DNA of 64,000 nucleotides. Source: Clostridium sp. AF15-31 (GTDB lineage Bacteria; Bacillota; Clostridia; Lachnospirales; Lachnospiraceae). The stretch is taken from positions 1 through 64,000 of the forward strand of contig NZ_QTXL01000009.1 in the NCBI RefSeq assembly GCF_003461625.1, given 5' to 3'. Both the position numbers and the translations under genes were made by a program. Shown piece after piece: positions 51,941 through 60,451 of this stretch (its first letter is position 1; every line of letters begins with the position of its first letter). The notes beneath the pieces are model-generated. The model ran no database searches. It had not been told where the DNA came from and worked only from the letters and a program-made list of their open reading frames with translations.

Positions 51941-53638
51941 ATGAAAAAATTCTTTTTATTGATTCTTGCCGCTTTGATCCTGATACCAACAGTTTTCTCT
52001 TCCGGCATCACAAGTAATGCCGCAGCAAAAAAACATACAACAGGATTTGTAAAGGAAAAAAACGGCACACACTATTATTACCAAAATGGCAAACAGGCAA
52101 AAGGGCGCTGTACTATAAATGGTCATACATACATTTTTAACAGTAAGGGTGTCATGCAGAAAAACGGCTGGTATACGACCAAAAGGGGGAATACCTATTA
52201 TCTCCGGAAAAATGGTACAGCCGTGAAGGGCAAACAGACGATCAAAGGTAAGACTTATATTTTTTCCAAAATCGGACGTATGCGAAAAGGCATGTACAAA
52301 AGTCCTTATACCGGAAAAAAATATTACCTAAATTCAAAGACAGGTGTATTACTTACCAATTCCTGGTTTACAACAAAAAAAGGAAATAAAATGTACTTCG
52401 GTTCCAGCGGTGCTGCCTACACCGGAAAGCATACGATTGGAAAACATACCTATCTGTTCTCAGACAAAGGTGCCATGAAAAAAGGCTTCCAGAAATTAAA
52501 CGGTCATACCTATTATTTCCGTAAAAAAGGCGGGGCTATGGCAACCGGATTTCTCAGAATAAAAGGGAACATGTATTATTTCAACCAGAATGGTATCATG
52601 CAGACCGGTTTTCAGACCTTAAACAATAAAACATTCTACTTCAAAGAAAATGGTTGTATGTTAACCGGCTTCCAGAAAATAAATGGAAATACCTATTATT
52701 TTACCAAACGGGGTGTCATGGCAAAAGGATTTAAAAAACTGAATGGCCAAACATATTACTTCCATGATAATGGAACTATGGCTGTCGGTGTCCAGAAAGT
52801 TGGCAGCAGCAATTATTATTTTAAGGCAAACGGAACCATGGCAACCGGTTTTCAGAAGATAAACGGCAAAACCTATTATTACAAAGAAAACGGAACCATG
52901 GCATATGGGATGCAGACGATTGGAAAAGACAGATATTATTTTAAATCAGATGGTACATTACTGACCGGCAGAGTTAAGATCGGCAACTGCCTGTATGTCG
53001 CAAATGACAAGGGTGTTATCTACAGAACGGTAGATGGAAATAAGAAAATGGTTGCCTTGACCTTCGATGATGGTCCTTCTCCATACACACCACTGGTATT
53101 GGACACACTGGAAAAATATAATGCAGTTGCAACCTTCTTTGTTGTTGGAAACCGCTGCTCCACATACAGTTCTTACCTGAAACGGGAATATGCACTCGGC
53201 TGCGAGATCGGTACACATACCTATGATCACGCATGGTTAAACAGATTATCTGCAGACGGAGTCAAAGAAGAGATCAAAAAGGGATCAGATGCGATCATCC
53301 GTGAGATCGGAGTTGCTCCTACTCTGATGCGTCCGCCTGGTGGCTGCGTCAATGATACTGTACGTGAGAATGTAGGTCTTCCAATGATCATGTGGTCTGT
53401 GGATACCAGAGACTGGGAAACCAGAAGCACTCCTACTACGATCACACGAGTTGTGGATGGCGCTTATGACGGAGCGATCATTCTGATACATGACCTTCAC
53501 CAGTCAACCGCTATTGCCTCACAGACATTCATTCCGAAGCTGATTGAAAATGGTTATCAGCTTGTAACTGTCAGCGAAATGGCTGAGCTTCGTGGTGTAA
53601 CAATGAAAGCCGGAGAGACATATAATTCATTCAGATAA
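51941..53638 (+). CDS. Secreted polysaccharide deacetylase with N-terminal wall-binding repeats
   Basis: A signal peptide (about 1-28) is followed by some sixteen repeats of about 20 residues of the TYYFxxNGxMxTGFQKING kind (about 40-350), like choline- or glucan-binding repeats. Residues 360-550 are a NodB deacetylase: TFDDGPSP with the catalytic and metal Asp pair, GTHTYDHAWL with the metal His pair, and RPPGG. It should remove acetyl groups from peptidoglycan or another wall glycan. One of few plus-strand genes here, it has its own terminator. Confidence 0.93.
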   Translation: MKKFFLLILAALILIPTVFSSGITSNAAAKKHTTGFVKEKNGTHYYYQNGKQAKGRCTINGHTYIFNSKGVMQKNGWYTTKRGNTYYLRKNGTAVKGKQTIKGKTYIFSKIGRMRKGMYKSPYTGKKYYLNSKTGVLLTNSWFTTKKGNKMYFGSSGAAYTGKHTIGKHTYLFSDKGAMKKGFQKLNGHTYYFRKKGGAMATGFLRIKGNMYYFNQNGIMQTGFQTLNNKTFYFKENGCMLTGFQKINGNTYYFTKRGVMAKGFKKLNGQTYYFHDNGTMAVGVQKVGSSNYYFKANGTMATGFQKINGKTYYYKENGTMAYGMQTIGKDRYYFKSDGTLLTGRVKIGNCLYVANDKGVIYRTVDGNKKMVALTFDDGPSPYTPLVLDTLEKYNAVATFFVVGNRCSTYSSYLKREYALGCEIGTHTYDHAWLNRLSADGVKEEIKKGSDAIIREIGVAPTLMRPPGGCVNDTVRENVGLPMIMWSVDTRDWETRSTPTTITRVVDGAYDGAIILIHDLHQSTAIASQTFIPKLIENGYQLVTVSEMAELRGVTMKAGETYNSFR

Positions 53639-53735
53639 TACACAGGAGTCTTGTCCTGAAACAGGCTCCCACACATATTTAACTTTACAGAATGGGATTT
53701 CTTATAATGAGAATCTCCCTGACAACGCAAAAAAT

Positions 53736-53780
53736 AAGATGGAATCTTACTACCCCATTGTAATAAGATTCCATCTTTTT
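53736..53780 (+). terminator. Rho-independent terminator of the deacetylase gene
   Basis: AAGATGGAATCTTA (53736-53749) and TAAGATTCCATCTT (53764-53777) form a perfect 14-bp stem followed by TTT. Nothing coding is seen in the rest of 53639-53999. Confidence 0.88.
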
Positions 53781-53921
53781 ATCATAATCACCATAAAACT
53801 CCTGGTAATTTTTTATCTGTTGTATTTCTTATGAGCTGACTATAGCATGCCATTTTTCAAGCGTCAACCCATAATTGTCAGATTTTGCAGACATTTTGTT
53901 AAATATTCAGAAAATTAATTC

Positions 53922-53959
53922 AGGCGGTATAAATACAATCCTGCGTACCTATACCGCCT
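53922..53959 (-). terminator. Hairpin after purC
   Basis: AGGCGGTATA and TATACCGCCT form perfect 10-bp arms with an 18-nt centre, 41 bases after the purC stop. The T-run is weak. Confidence 0.55.
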
Positions 53960-53999
53960 AATAAAATTAAGTACTATTCTATTATTTTTCTATTACTTA

Positions 54000-54872
54000 T
54001 TACTTTAAAGGCTTGCCTGTGAGAAGCTCATATGCCTGAAGATATTTGTCAATTGTTTTCTGAACAATCTCGTCAGGAAGCTCCCAGTTGTTATCCGGAT
54101 TTGCCTTTAACCAGTCACGGGCAAACTGCTTATCAAAGGATGGCTGACCATGACCCGGTTCATATCCTTCCGCAGGCCAGAAACGGGAGCTGTCCGGTGT
54201 GAGCATCTCATCACCGAGAACGATATTGCCATTCTCATCCAGACCAAACTCGAACTTGGTATCTGCTATGATGATACCTCTTGATAATGCATATTCTGCA
54301 CACTTCTTATATAAAGCGATCGTATAGTCACGAAGCTTTGCGCCATATTCTTCGCCCTTGCCAGGAAATCTCTTTTCCAGATATTCAACACTCTGCTCGT
54401 ATGAGATATTCTCATCATGATCTCCGATCTCTGCCTTTGTGGAAGGTGTGTAGATCGGTTCCGGAAGCTTATCGGATTCTTTTAATCCTTCCGGAAGCTT
54501 GATACCACATACTGTACCGTTTTCTTTGTAGCTTGCCCAGCCACTTCCTGTGATATAACCACGAACGATACACTCAACAGGGAGCATTTCCAGCTTCTTG
54601 CACATCATACTGTTTCCGTCAAATTTCTCCTGCTGGAAAAATTCAGGCATATCCTTTACGTCAACCGAGATCATATGGTTTGGAAGAATATCTTCTGTCA
54701 TATCAAACCAGAATTTGGACATCTGTGTCAGGACTGTACCCTTCTTTGTAACGATGTTCTTTAAAATGACATCAAAACAACTGATACGGTCTGTTGCTAC
54801 CATGATAAGGCTGTCACCATTATCATAAATCTCACGTACTTTACCCTCTTTAATCGGTTTCATTTCCTGCAT
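54000..54872 (-). CDS. purC: Phosphoribosylaminoimidazole-succinocarboxamide synthase
   Basis: SAICAR synthase of the purine pathway: KEGKVREIYD near the N-terminus, VATDRISCFDVI, VECIVRGYITGSGW and DTKFEFGLDENG are family hallmarks. At 290 aa it is the longer type. It stands alone, without other pur genes and without a purine riboswitch that I can see upstream (54873-54977). Confidence 0.95.
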   Translation of the reverse strand: MQEMKPIKEGKVREIYDNGDSLIMVATDRISCFDVILKNIVTKKGTVLTQMSKFWFDMTEDILPNHMISVDVKDMPEFFQQEKFDGNSMMCKKLEMLPVECIVRGYITGSGWASYKENGTVCGIKLPEGLKESDKLPEPIYTPSTKAEIGDHDENISYEQSVEYLEKRFPGKGEEYGAKLRDYTIALYKKCAEYALSRGIIIADTKFEFGLDENGNIVLGDEMLTPDSSRFWPAEGYEPGHGQPSFDKQFARDWLKANPDNNWELPDEIVQKTIDKYLQAYELLTGKPLK

Positions 54873-54977
54873 TTTTGATACCTCGCTATGATTTTATGAT
54901 TTGTATTTTTTACTCTTACAAACTATCACTATCTACCTTTAATGTCAAATAGGTTATATGATTTATTGTAAACGCTT

Positions 54978-55895
54978 TTATTTTAAAAATCCATTGATGA
55001 TCTGCTCTTCCGCTTCTGCCTCTGTCAGCCCAAGCGTCATCAGCTTGATCAGCTGCTCGCCTGCAATCTTTCCGATCGCTGCTTCATGAATCAGGTTTGC
55101 ATCAATGTTATTTGCCGTCAGCTTCGGACTTGCTGATACGCTTGCGCTATCCATAATGATCGCATCACATTCACTGTGACCCTTACATTCATTATTGCCA
55201 TTGATCGTGGAGAAAAATTCCTGTCTGGACTGATCTCTTGCAACGGATCTGGATACTACATTTGCACTGCAGCCTTTTCCATTCAAATCCACAACAAAAT
55301 CAGTCTTTGCATACTGTTTGCCATGTGTCATGATCTTCTCCCTGATCTCTAATGATGCGTTATCCTTCAGATCACCGCCGGTCTTTCTGACAGTCGAATC
55401 AATTCCCTTGATCTGAGTCGTCTCCATCTCCATCGAGGCACCTTCTTCCAAGTGCACGATGGTTTCCGGATTCATGATATTCTCGCCATTTCCATCTCCC
55501 TCACCATAGTGTCGTTCGATGTATTTTACTTTTGCATTTTTACCAATATAAAAAGTATGGATGCCGTCATGCTTGGAGGTGTCCACACCACAGTTATGGA
55601 TACCACATCCGGCTACGATCGTAACATCGCAGTCCTCTCCGATATAGAAATCATTGTATACCATATCCTGCAGACCGCTCTTACTCAAAAGAACCGGAAT
55701 ATGCACACTCTCATTTTTTGTTCCCGGTTTAATGATGATATCGATTCCCGGCTTATCCTCTTTTGTTACAATATCTATATTTGCAGTTGTATTTCTGCTA
55801 TCAAGCTGTCCGTTGACACGAATATTAAATGCGCCCTCCGGTACATCATGAAGTCCTGCTACCTGCTGCAATAAACTCTTCTGAATTAAATCCAT
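54978..55895 (-). CDS. SufB/SufD-like protein of a minimal iron-sulfur assembly system
   Basis: The 305-aa protein has the SUF beta-helix core (GIHNCGVDTSKHDGIHTFYI, ETTQIKGIDSTVRK) and the C-terminal DANLIHEAAIGKIAGEQLIK and GLTEAEAEEQIINGFL of SufB/D. It is much shorter than E. coli SufB. It lies 18 bp after sufC. With only one SufB/D-type protein and SufC, this is the minimal two-gene arrangement, in which the protein would form a homodimer with two SufC. Confidence 0.9.
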   Translation of the reverse strand: MDLIQKSLLQQVAGLHDVPEGAFNIRVNGQLDSRNTTANIDIVTKEDKPGIDIIIKPGTKNESVHIPVLLSKSGLQDMVYNDFYIGEDCDVTIVAGCGIHNCGVDTSKHDGIHTFYIGKNAKVKYIERHYGEGDGNGENIMNPETIVHLEEGASMEMETTQIKGIDSTVRKTGGDLKDNASLEIREKIMTHGKQYAKTDFVVDLNGKGCSANVVSRSVARDQSRQEFFSTINGNNECKGHSECDAIIMDSASVSASPKLTANNIDANLIHEAAIGKIAGEQLIKLMTLGLTEAEAEEQIINGFLK

Positions 55896-55913
55896 GTTCT
55901 ATTACCTCACAAC

Positions 55914-56639
55914 TTATTTCTGTTTTTCTTCCAGCACCTTGCAAGTGGCTGATTCACCAGTCAGTCTTGGCATGATCACATCTCTGCTTCCGATTGCATC
56001 AACATGACCATTTGCGATCACAACGATCTTATCTGCTATATTAAGGATCCGCTCCTGATGGGAAATGATCAGAATCGTTCCGTTGATCTCTTCACGCATC
56101 TTTTCAAATACCTTGATCAGACTGTTGAAGCTCCACAGGTCGATGCCTGCCTCCGGCTCATCAAATAATGACAGCTTCGTACCTCTTGCAATGATCATGG
56201 CGATCTCAATACGTTTTAACTCACCACCGGAAAGACTTGCATTTACTTCACGGTTCACATAATCTCTTGCACATAAACCAACTTCGGAAAGAATCTCGCA
56301 GATCTGTGAAACATTCAGTGTTTTGCCGGATGCTATAGATACCAGATCTTTTACAGTAAGCCCTTTAAAATGAACCGGCTGCTGAAATGCATAGCTGATT
56401 CCTTTCTTTGCACGTTCTGTTATATTCAATTCCGAGATATCTTCTCCATCTAAAAGAATCTGTCCGGTTGTTGGCTTGATAATTCCGGCTATGATCTTCG
56501 CAAGTGTTGATTTACCGCCACCGTTAGGTCCAGTAATTGCTACGAAATGTTCGTTTACTGTAAGGTTAATGTCTTTTAATATTGCTTTCTCTTTTCCATC
56601 CTCATTTACAATATATGAGATGTTTTTTAACTCTAACAT
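55914..56639 (-). CDS. sufC: SufC-type ATPase of iron-sulfur cluster assembly
   Basis: Walker A GPNGGGKSTLA, signature LSGGELKRIEI and Walker B SLFDEPEAGIDLWS are present; 241 aa from ATG 56639, which has GGAGG 5 bases before it. An open frame extends 63 codons upstream but lacks family similarity and runs through the hairpin at 56776-56848. SufC powers the SufB-type scaffold encoded just downstream. Confidence 0.92.
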   Translation of the reverse strand: MLELKNISYIVNEDGKEKAILKDINLTVNEHFVAITGPNGGGKSTLAKIIAGIIKPTTGQILLDGEDISELNITERAKKGISYAFQQPVHFKGLTVKDLVSIASGKTLNVSQICEILSEVGLCARDYVNREVNASLSGGELKRIEIAMIIARGTKLSLFDEPEAGIDLWSFNSLIKVFEKMREEINGTILIISHQERILNIADKIVVIANGHVDAIGSRDVIMPRLTGESATCKVLEEKQK

Positions 56640-56775
56640 AGTTCCTCCATCGCTGTTTGTATTTTTTAAACACACTGTTTTATAGTATATCCTAAAATCC
56701 CCTATATTCCAATATTCTTTTAGTATTTTTTCCGGTTTCCGGCGGAAGTATGCGTGGTTTTTCTTCCTATAATCA

Positions 56776-56848
56776 AAAATAAGTCCATCTGGTTGTGTGG
56801 GGGAGATGACTATATTCCCCCTCCACACAACCGGATGGACTTATTTTT
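56776..56848. terminator. Strong long-stem terminator between a membrane-protein gene and sufC
   Basis: Arms at 56776-56800 and 56823-56848 (AAAATAAGTCCATC, GGTTGTGTGG) pair over about 25 bp with a single T/G difference, and a GGGGGA / TCCCCC pairing extends the stem. T-runs lie on both sides, so it can end transcription in both directions. It follows the 126-aa gene by 20 bases. Confidence 0.75.
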
Positions 56849-56867
56849 TATAGACGTTTTATATAAA

Positions 56868-57248
56868 TTAAGAATTTCTCTTCTTTGTTAATACGCCTGC
56901 GATTATGAATATAACGCCGAATGCTACGGAGATAACGCCCCAGATTACTAAATCAGCATAGGAACCTGCACATATAAGGCCGATCAGACCACCGACTATG
57001 TAGAAGCCTGCACTTGTGAATGCACCGCCTGCTCCGGTTGACTTTCTGGTTACAATTCCAACAATTCCTGCAACAAGGAAACAAATTGCAAGTAATACAC
57101 CTGCAGAGCCTCCGGATTCCCCGTTTTCTTCCAGTGCATTTGATAATCCTGCCGCACAGGACTGAAATGTTACTAAGACTGATAACACGATCGTTATGAT
57201 CCCTGCTACGAGTCTGAATGTTGATAAAGGTTGCTTTGTCTTTTCCAT
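56868..57248 (-). CDS. Unknown four-helix membrane protein
   Basis: 126 aa with four hydrophobic segments (about 13-34, 48-65, 74-94, 98-120) and little else. The first loop holds NALEENGESGGS. It resembles many small Gly/Ala/Ile-rich membrane proteins of Firmicutes and no function can be given. It is flanked by a terminator downstream and the kinase gene upstream. Confidence 0.7.
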   Translation of the reverse strand: MEKTKQPLSTFRLVAGIITIVLSVLVTFQSCAAGLSNALEENGESGGSAGVLLAICFLVAGIVGIVTRKSTGAGGAFTSAGFYIVGGLIGLICAGSYADLVIWGVISVAFGVIFIIAGVLTKKRNS

Positions 57249-57405
57249 AATAAATTCTCTCCTCTTTCTGCTGTTATAAGTGTTCTTGCTATTATATTAA
57301 AATCCCCCTGTATCAGTCATCATTCAGGGTATTTTGACATAATTACAACCACTGCATATTCTATCTTATAAAATTATCAGAAAGAGCTGGTGTGCTGTCA
57401 GCACA

Positions 57406-58545
57406 CTATCGGAATATATCTTCTACTATAACGAATACAAACATCACTAAGAAAAACCATGCCACTGTATATAAAAATAATCCAACCAGCTTCCATATCT
57501 TCTTCGGTGAGCGCACAAGCGGGAAATAATTCCAGACGTCCAGATAATTATTCCAAAAAAACGGAGTAATGATAAACATCATAAAATATACAAAGCGATT
57601 TACATATAACCAAGTTCCGGAGAGCGGTTCTCCATGATCTTTTACTTCTACTGTCAGACAGAAATACATCCAAAATATATAATAAATGGCTGCAATAACC
57701 ATATTCAGGATTTTTCCTTCCCGAAATCCCGGTGGCAGGAAACGAGTCCATGCAGGTCGGGATTTATCATTCAAGGACACTTTATCCGTAGCTTCATCTA
57801 AAATCATGCTCTGTTGCATCGCATCGAGCATTTCCTCTGCTGTCTGATATCGTTTCTCCGGATCGATCCGGGTTGCTTTTCGGATGATCTGTGACACTTC
57901 CTGATGATCTGCGTAAATTCCATCCCGGATTAATTTTCCACACAACATATAATTTAATAACACGCCAAGTCCGTAGATATCCGTCCGCGCATCTGACTGC
58001 GAAAAACCGTATTGCTCCGGAGCTGCAAATCCTCTTGTACCGATCAACTCGGTATCCCGATTCCTTTCTGCGTCAAAAACTCTTGCAGTATTGAAATCGA
58101 TCAGATATACAGATACAATACCATGTCCCTTTTTGAAATCCCCCTGAAGCATTATATTTGTCGGCTTGATATCCCGGTGTACGATCGGCGGTATATGTCT
58201 GTGCAGTTTTTCCAATGTCCGGCAAAGATATTCGATCACTCTTCCGGCAGCATCCAAATCCAGACATCCAAACTGTTCAATATATGTTTCCAGCGTGATC
58301 CCCTGTATGTATTCTTCGATCAGATATAACGTACCATCCTCTTCCATACATTCATAAATCTGCGGAACGTAAGGGAGTTTTGATTGTTGCAGCCAATCAT
58401 ATATAGATTTATCATATTGCGTCAGCACTTTTTCTACATAAATCTGTCCGGTCTCTATATGCCGCACCAGAGAAATTCCCTTTTTATGCTCTACTTCTTC
58501 CAGTCTGCGATAAAAGGACAGACGACTTTGTATTTCTAAATTCAT
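57406..58545 (-). CDS. Membrane serine/threonine protein kinase
   Basis: Hanks-type kinase motifs are present: Lys39 (YVEKV), catalytic HRDIKPTN (123-130) and the metal-binding DFN (150-152), where most kinases have DFG, then GTRGFAAPEQYG and ARTDIYGLGVLL. The N-terminal glycine loop is not recognisable. Two to three membrane helices follow at the C-terminus (about 280-379) in place of PASTA repeats. It is divergent from the helix-turn-helix gene at 58649, which may be a partner. A GTGTGCTG / CAGCACAC hairpin (57390-57406) lies right at the stop. Confidence 0.9.
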   Translation of the reverse strand: MNLEIQSRLSFYRRLEEVEHKKGISLVRHIETGQIYVEKVLTQYDKSIYDWLQQSKLPYVPQIYECMEEDGTLYLIEEYIQGITLETYIEQFGCLDLDAAGRVIEYLCRTLEKLHRHIPPIVHRDIKPTNIMLQGDFKKGHGIVSVYLIDFNTARVFDAERNRDTELIGTRGFAAPEQYGFSQSDARTDIYGLGVLLNYMLCGKLIRDGIYADHQEVSQIIRKATRIDPEKRYQTAEEMLDAMQQSMILDEATDKVSLNDKSRPAWTRFLPPGFREGKILNMVIAAIYYIFWMYFCLTVEVKDHGEPLSGTWLYVNRFVYFMMFIITPFFWNNYLDVWNYFPLVRSPKKIWKLVGLFLYTVAWFFLVMFVFVIVEDIFR

Positions 58546-58566
58546 ATCATTTTCCTATTGTTTATC

Positions 58567-58594
58567 TTGAAATTGCTTTATCGACAAGTATAAT
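58567..58594 (+). promoter_or_regulatory. Promoter of the helix-turn-helix / LUD operon
   Basis: TTGAAA (58567-58572) and TATAAT (58589-58594) with a 16-bp spacer. Transcription would start near 58601, which supports ATG 58649 as the start of the next gene. Confidence 0.65.
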
Positions 58595-58648
58595 AAATAT
58601 TATATGGTACTGATAAAAATTATCAAGGGAAAGAATGCAGGATTAATC

Positions 58649-59092
58649 ATGGAAACGACCAGAACAACAGATCTGCTGAATGAATTATCAACCGATGATT
58701 CAAATATACATTTTAAATCATATATAACATCTCATGCAGATGATATGTCCTGTGACAATCTGCAGGATTATTTTAATCTTTACTTTAAAGATCACCCGGA
58801 GCTTCTGACCGCCGATGTCATAAAACGAAGCAATCTGGACCGCGGCTATGCTTATCAGATCTTAAACGGCAGGAAACCACATCCCGGAAAATACAAGCTG
58901 GTTCTTCTGGCATTATGCGCCGGAATGAATTTGAAAGAGATCCAACGTGCACTTACAATCTCCGGAAATGCCGTGTTGTATCCCAAATTTCCACAGGATG
59001 CTGCCCTGATCGTATGTATCAATCAGAACTGTACTTCTGCATTTGAAGTGATGAATTTCTTTGCGGAAAATAATCTGGATTTCCCTGAATAA
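58649..59092 (+). CDS. Helix-turn-helix-like protein divergent from the kinase
   Basis: ATG 58649 (147 aa) follows CAGGA by 6 bases; an ATG at 58604 would lie at the likely transcription start. The middle part, TADVIKRSNLDRGYAYQILN followed by GRKPHPGKYKLVLLALCAGM, has the order of an XRE-type helix-turn-helix with a distinctive RGYAYQI loop. The N-terminus is rich in Thr and Ser (METTRTTDLLNELSTDDS) and could be a kinase target. I infer that it and the kinase act together, because the pair is divergent and adjacent. Confidence 0.7.
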   Translation: METTRTTDLLNELSTDDSNIHFKSYITSHADDMSCDNLQDYFNLYFKDHPELLTADVIKRSNLDRGYAYQILNGRKPHPGKYKLVLLALCAGMNLKEIQRALTISGNAVLYPKFPQDAALIVCINQNCTSAFEVMNFFAENNLDFPE

Positions 59093-59107
59093 ACGGAGGT
59101 ATATCAA

Positions 59108-59746
59108 ATGGATACTTTTAGAAACATGAGAAACGACAAACTGGCGAAAGCCATGATAAACAAGCTGGCTACCAGAAATATGGAAGGCTTCTATGTCCAG
59201 ACAAAGGAAGAAGCTAAGGAGCTTGCACTGAGTCTGATCCCGGAAGGAAGCTCTGTCGGCTGGGGCGGTTCCATGACCGTAAAAGCAACCGGACTTTTAG
59301 ATGCTCTTATCGAGGGAAACTACAAAGAGCTGAACCGTGATGCAGCAAAAACACCGGAGGAAAAAGACCGGATCTCCAAAGAATGTTTCTTCGCTGACTA
59401 CTTCTTAACAAGCTGTAATGCAATCACCGAAGACGGCATTATGGTAAATATCGATGGCAATGGAAATCGTGTAGCTGCCATCGTCTATGGTCCTTCCCAT
59501 GTTATCGTGATCACAGGAATGAACAAGGTAGTACGGACAGAAGAAGATGCTTTAAGCCGTGCAAGAAATGAAGCAGCTCCGATCAATGCACAGCGCTTCG
59601 GACTTTCAACCCCTTGCAGTACAACCGGCGAATGCGCAAACTGTCTGTCACCGGAAACAGTCTGCTGCCAGTTCTTAACCACCCGCTATTCCAAGCACAA
59701 AGGACGTATCAAGGTCATCCTTGTAAATGAAGATCTGGGATTTTAG
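59108..59746 (+). CDS. LUD domain protein (LutC/DUF162 family)
   Basis: The 212-aa protein has the LUD family sequence: EGSSVGWGGSMTVKATGLLD, VANIDGNGNRVAAI-like NIDGNGNRVAAIVYGPSHVI and the C-terminal cysteine segment CSTTGECANCLSPETVCC. Relatives are lactate-utilisation subunits or small iron-sulfur proteins of unknown role. It follows the helix-turn-helix gene by 15 bp after CGGAGGT, so the two form an operon. Confidence 0.88.
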   Translation: MDTFRNMRNDKLAKAMINKLATRNMEGFYVQTKEEAKELALSLIPEGSSVGWGGSMTVKATGLLDALIEGNYKELNRDAAKTPEEKDRISKECFFADYFLTSCNAITEDGIMVNIDGNGNRVAAIVYGPSHVIVITGMNKVVRTEEDALSRARNEAAPINAQRFGLSTPCSTTGECANCLSPETVCCQFLTTRYSKHKGRIKVILVNEDLGF

Positions 59747-59752
59747 AAAACA

Positions 59753-59837
59753 GACAAATTTCAGGGGCTGTTTATTATAATGTAGCAAGCCTGTCCGAGC
59801 GCCGGTACATTATAATAAACAGCCCCTAAAATTTGTC
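59753..59837. repeat. Long perfect hairpin between convergent genes, with the conserved loop motif
   Basis: Arms of 32 bp (59753-59784 and 59806-59837) match at 31 positions; they start GACAAATTT and end TTATAATGTA. The 21-nt loop is GCAAGCCTGTCCGAGCGCCG plus G, nearly identical to the inner motif of the element at 19384-19608, although the stems are unrelated. It fills the whole gap between the LUD gene (+) and hsp20 (-). Confidence 0.85.
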
Positions 59838-59839
59838 CG

Positions 59840-60274
59840 TTATCCTTCTATCGAGATAATCTTCTTTTCTTCTACTTCCGGTTGGTCGTCGAATTTTGGT
59901 ACATAGACATACAGAACACCATTTGCAAATCTTGCTTTAATATCTTGTTCACTGACTTTGTCGCCAACATAAAAGCTTCTCTTATAGTGACCGGAATACC
60001 GTTCCTTTTTGATATAGCTTCCTTCCCTGTCTTCACGATCCGAGCCGGTATAGCTGGCAAGAATTGTCAGGTAACCACCTTTTAATTCTGCCTTGATGCT
60101 TTCCTTTGGAAATCCCGGCAGATCCATCTCTATCTCATATCCGTCCTTTGTTTCGAATATATCAGTTGCCATTGTAGTCATGGTACGAAGTCCGGAATGG
60201 CTGCCCCAGAAGGAATCATCAAAGAAGCCATTCATCATCTCAAAATTATCTGAAAAAATACTTGGTCTATCCAT
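59840..60274 (-). CDS. Hsp20/alpha-crystallin small heat-shock protein
   Basis: The alpha-crystallin domain (about 35-135) shows DGYEIEMDLPGFPKESIKAE, GYLTILAS and ARFANGVLYVYVPK, the GVL motif of the family. 144 aa. It is an ATP-independent holdase chaperone. A CIRCE site at 60417-60443 upstream indicates HrcA control. The hairpin at 59753-59837 follows directly. Confidence 0.95.
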   Translation of the reverse strand: MDRPSIFSDNFEMMNGFFDDSFWGSHSGLRTMTTMATDIFETKDGYEIEMDLPGFPKESIKAELKGGYLTILASYTGSDREDREGSYIKKERYSGHYKRSFYVGDKVSEQDIKARFANGVLYVYVPKFDDQPEVEEKKIISIEG

Positions 60275-60416
60275 CCTAATTACCCCATTTCTATCTATAT
60301 TTCTGATTCTCTTTCATCAGTCATATATTACTGTCATTTTCCTGCATTTTATTAGACTCACACAACTTTCTCTATTATATGCAGTTACTTCATACCATTA
60401 TTTATAGCACGTTTTG

Positions 60417-60443
60417 TTAGCACTGTAAATAGTCGAGTGCTAA
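60417..60443. promoter_or_regulatory. CIRCE element (HrcA operator)
   Basis: TTAGCACTG-N9-GAGTGCTAA matches the CIRCE consensus with one change (last base of the left arm). It lies 143 bases upstream of hsp20. HrcA, the CIRCE repressor, is not in the window. Confidence 0.9.
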
Positions 60444-60451
60444 TTCAAATA

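Noticed and set aside
56640..56828. 63-codon N-terminal extension of SufC
   Set aside because: It runs through a strong terminator hairpin and lacks similarity; the GGAGG site supports ATG 56639.
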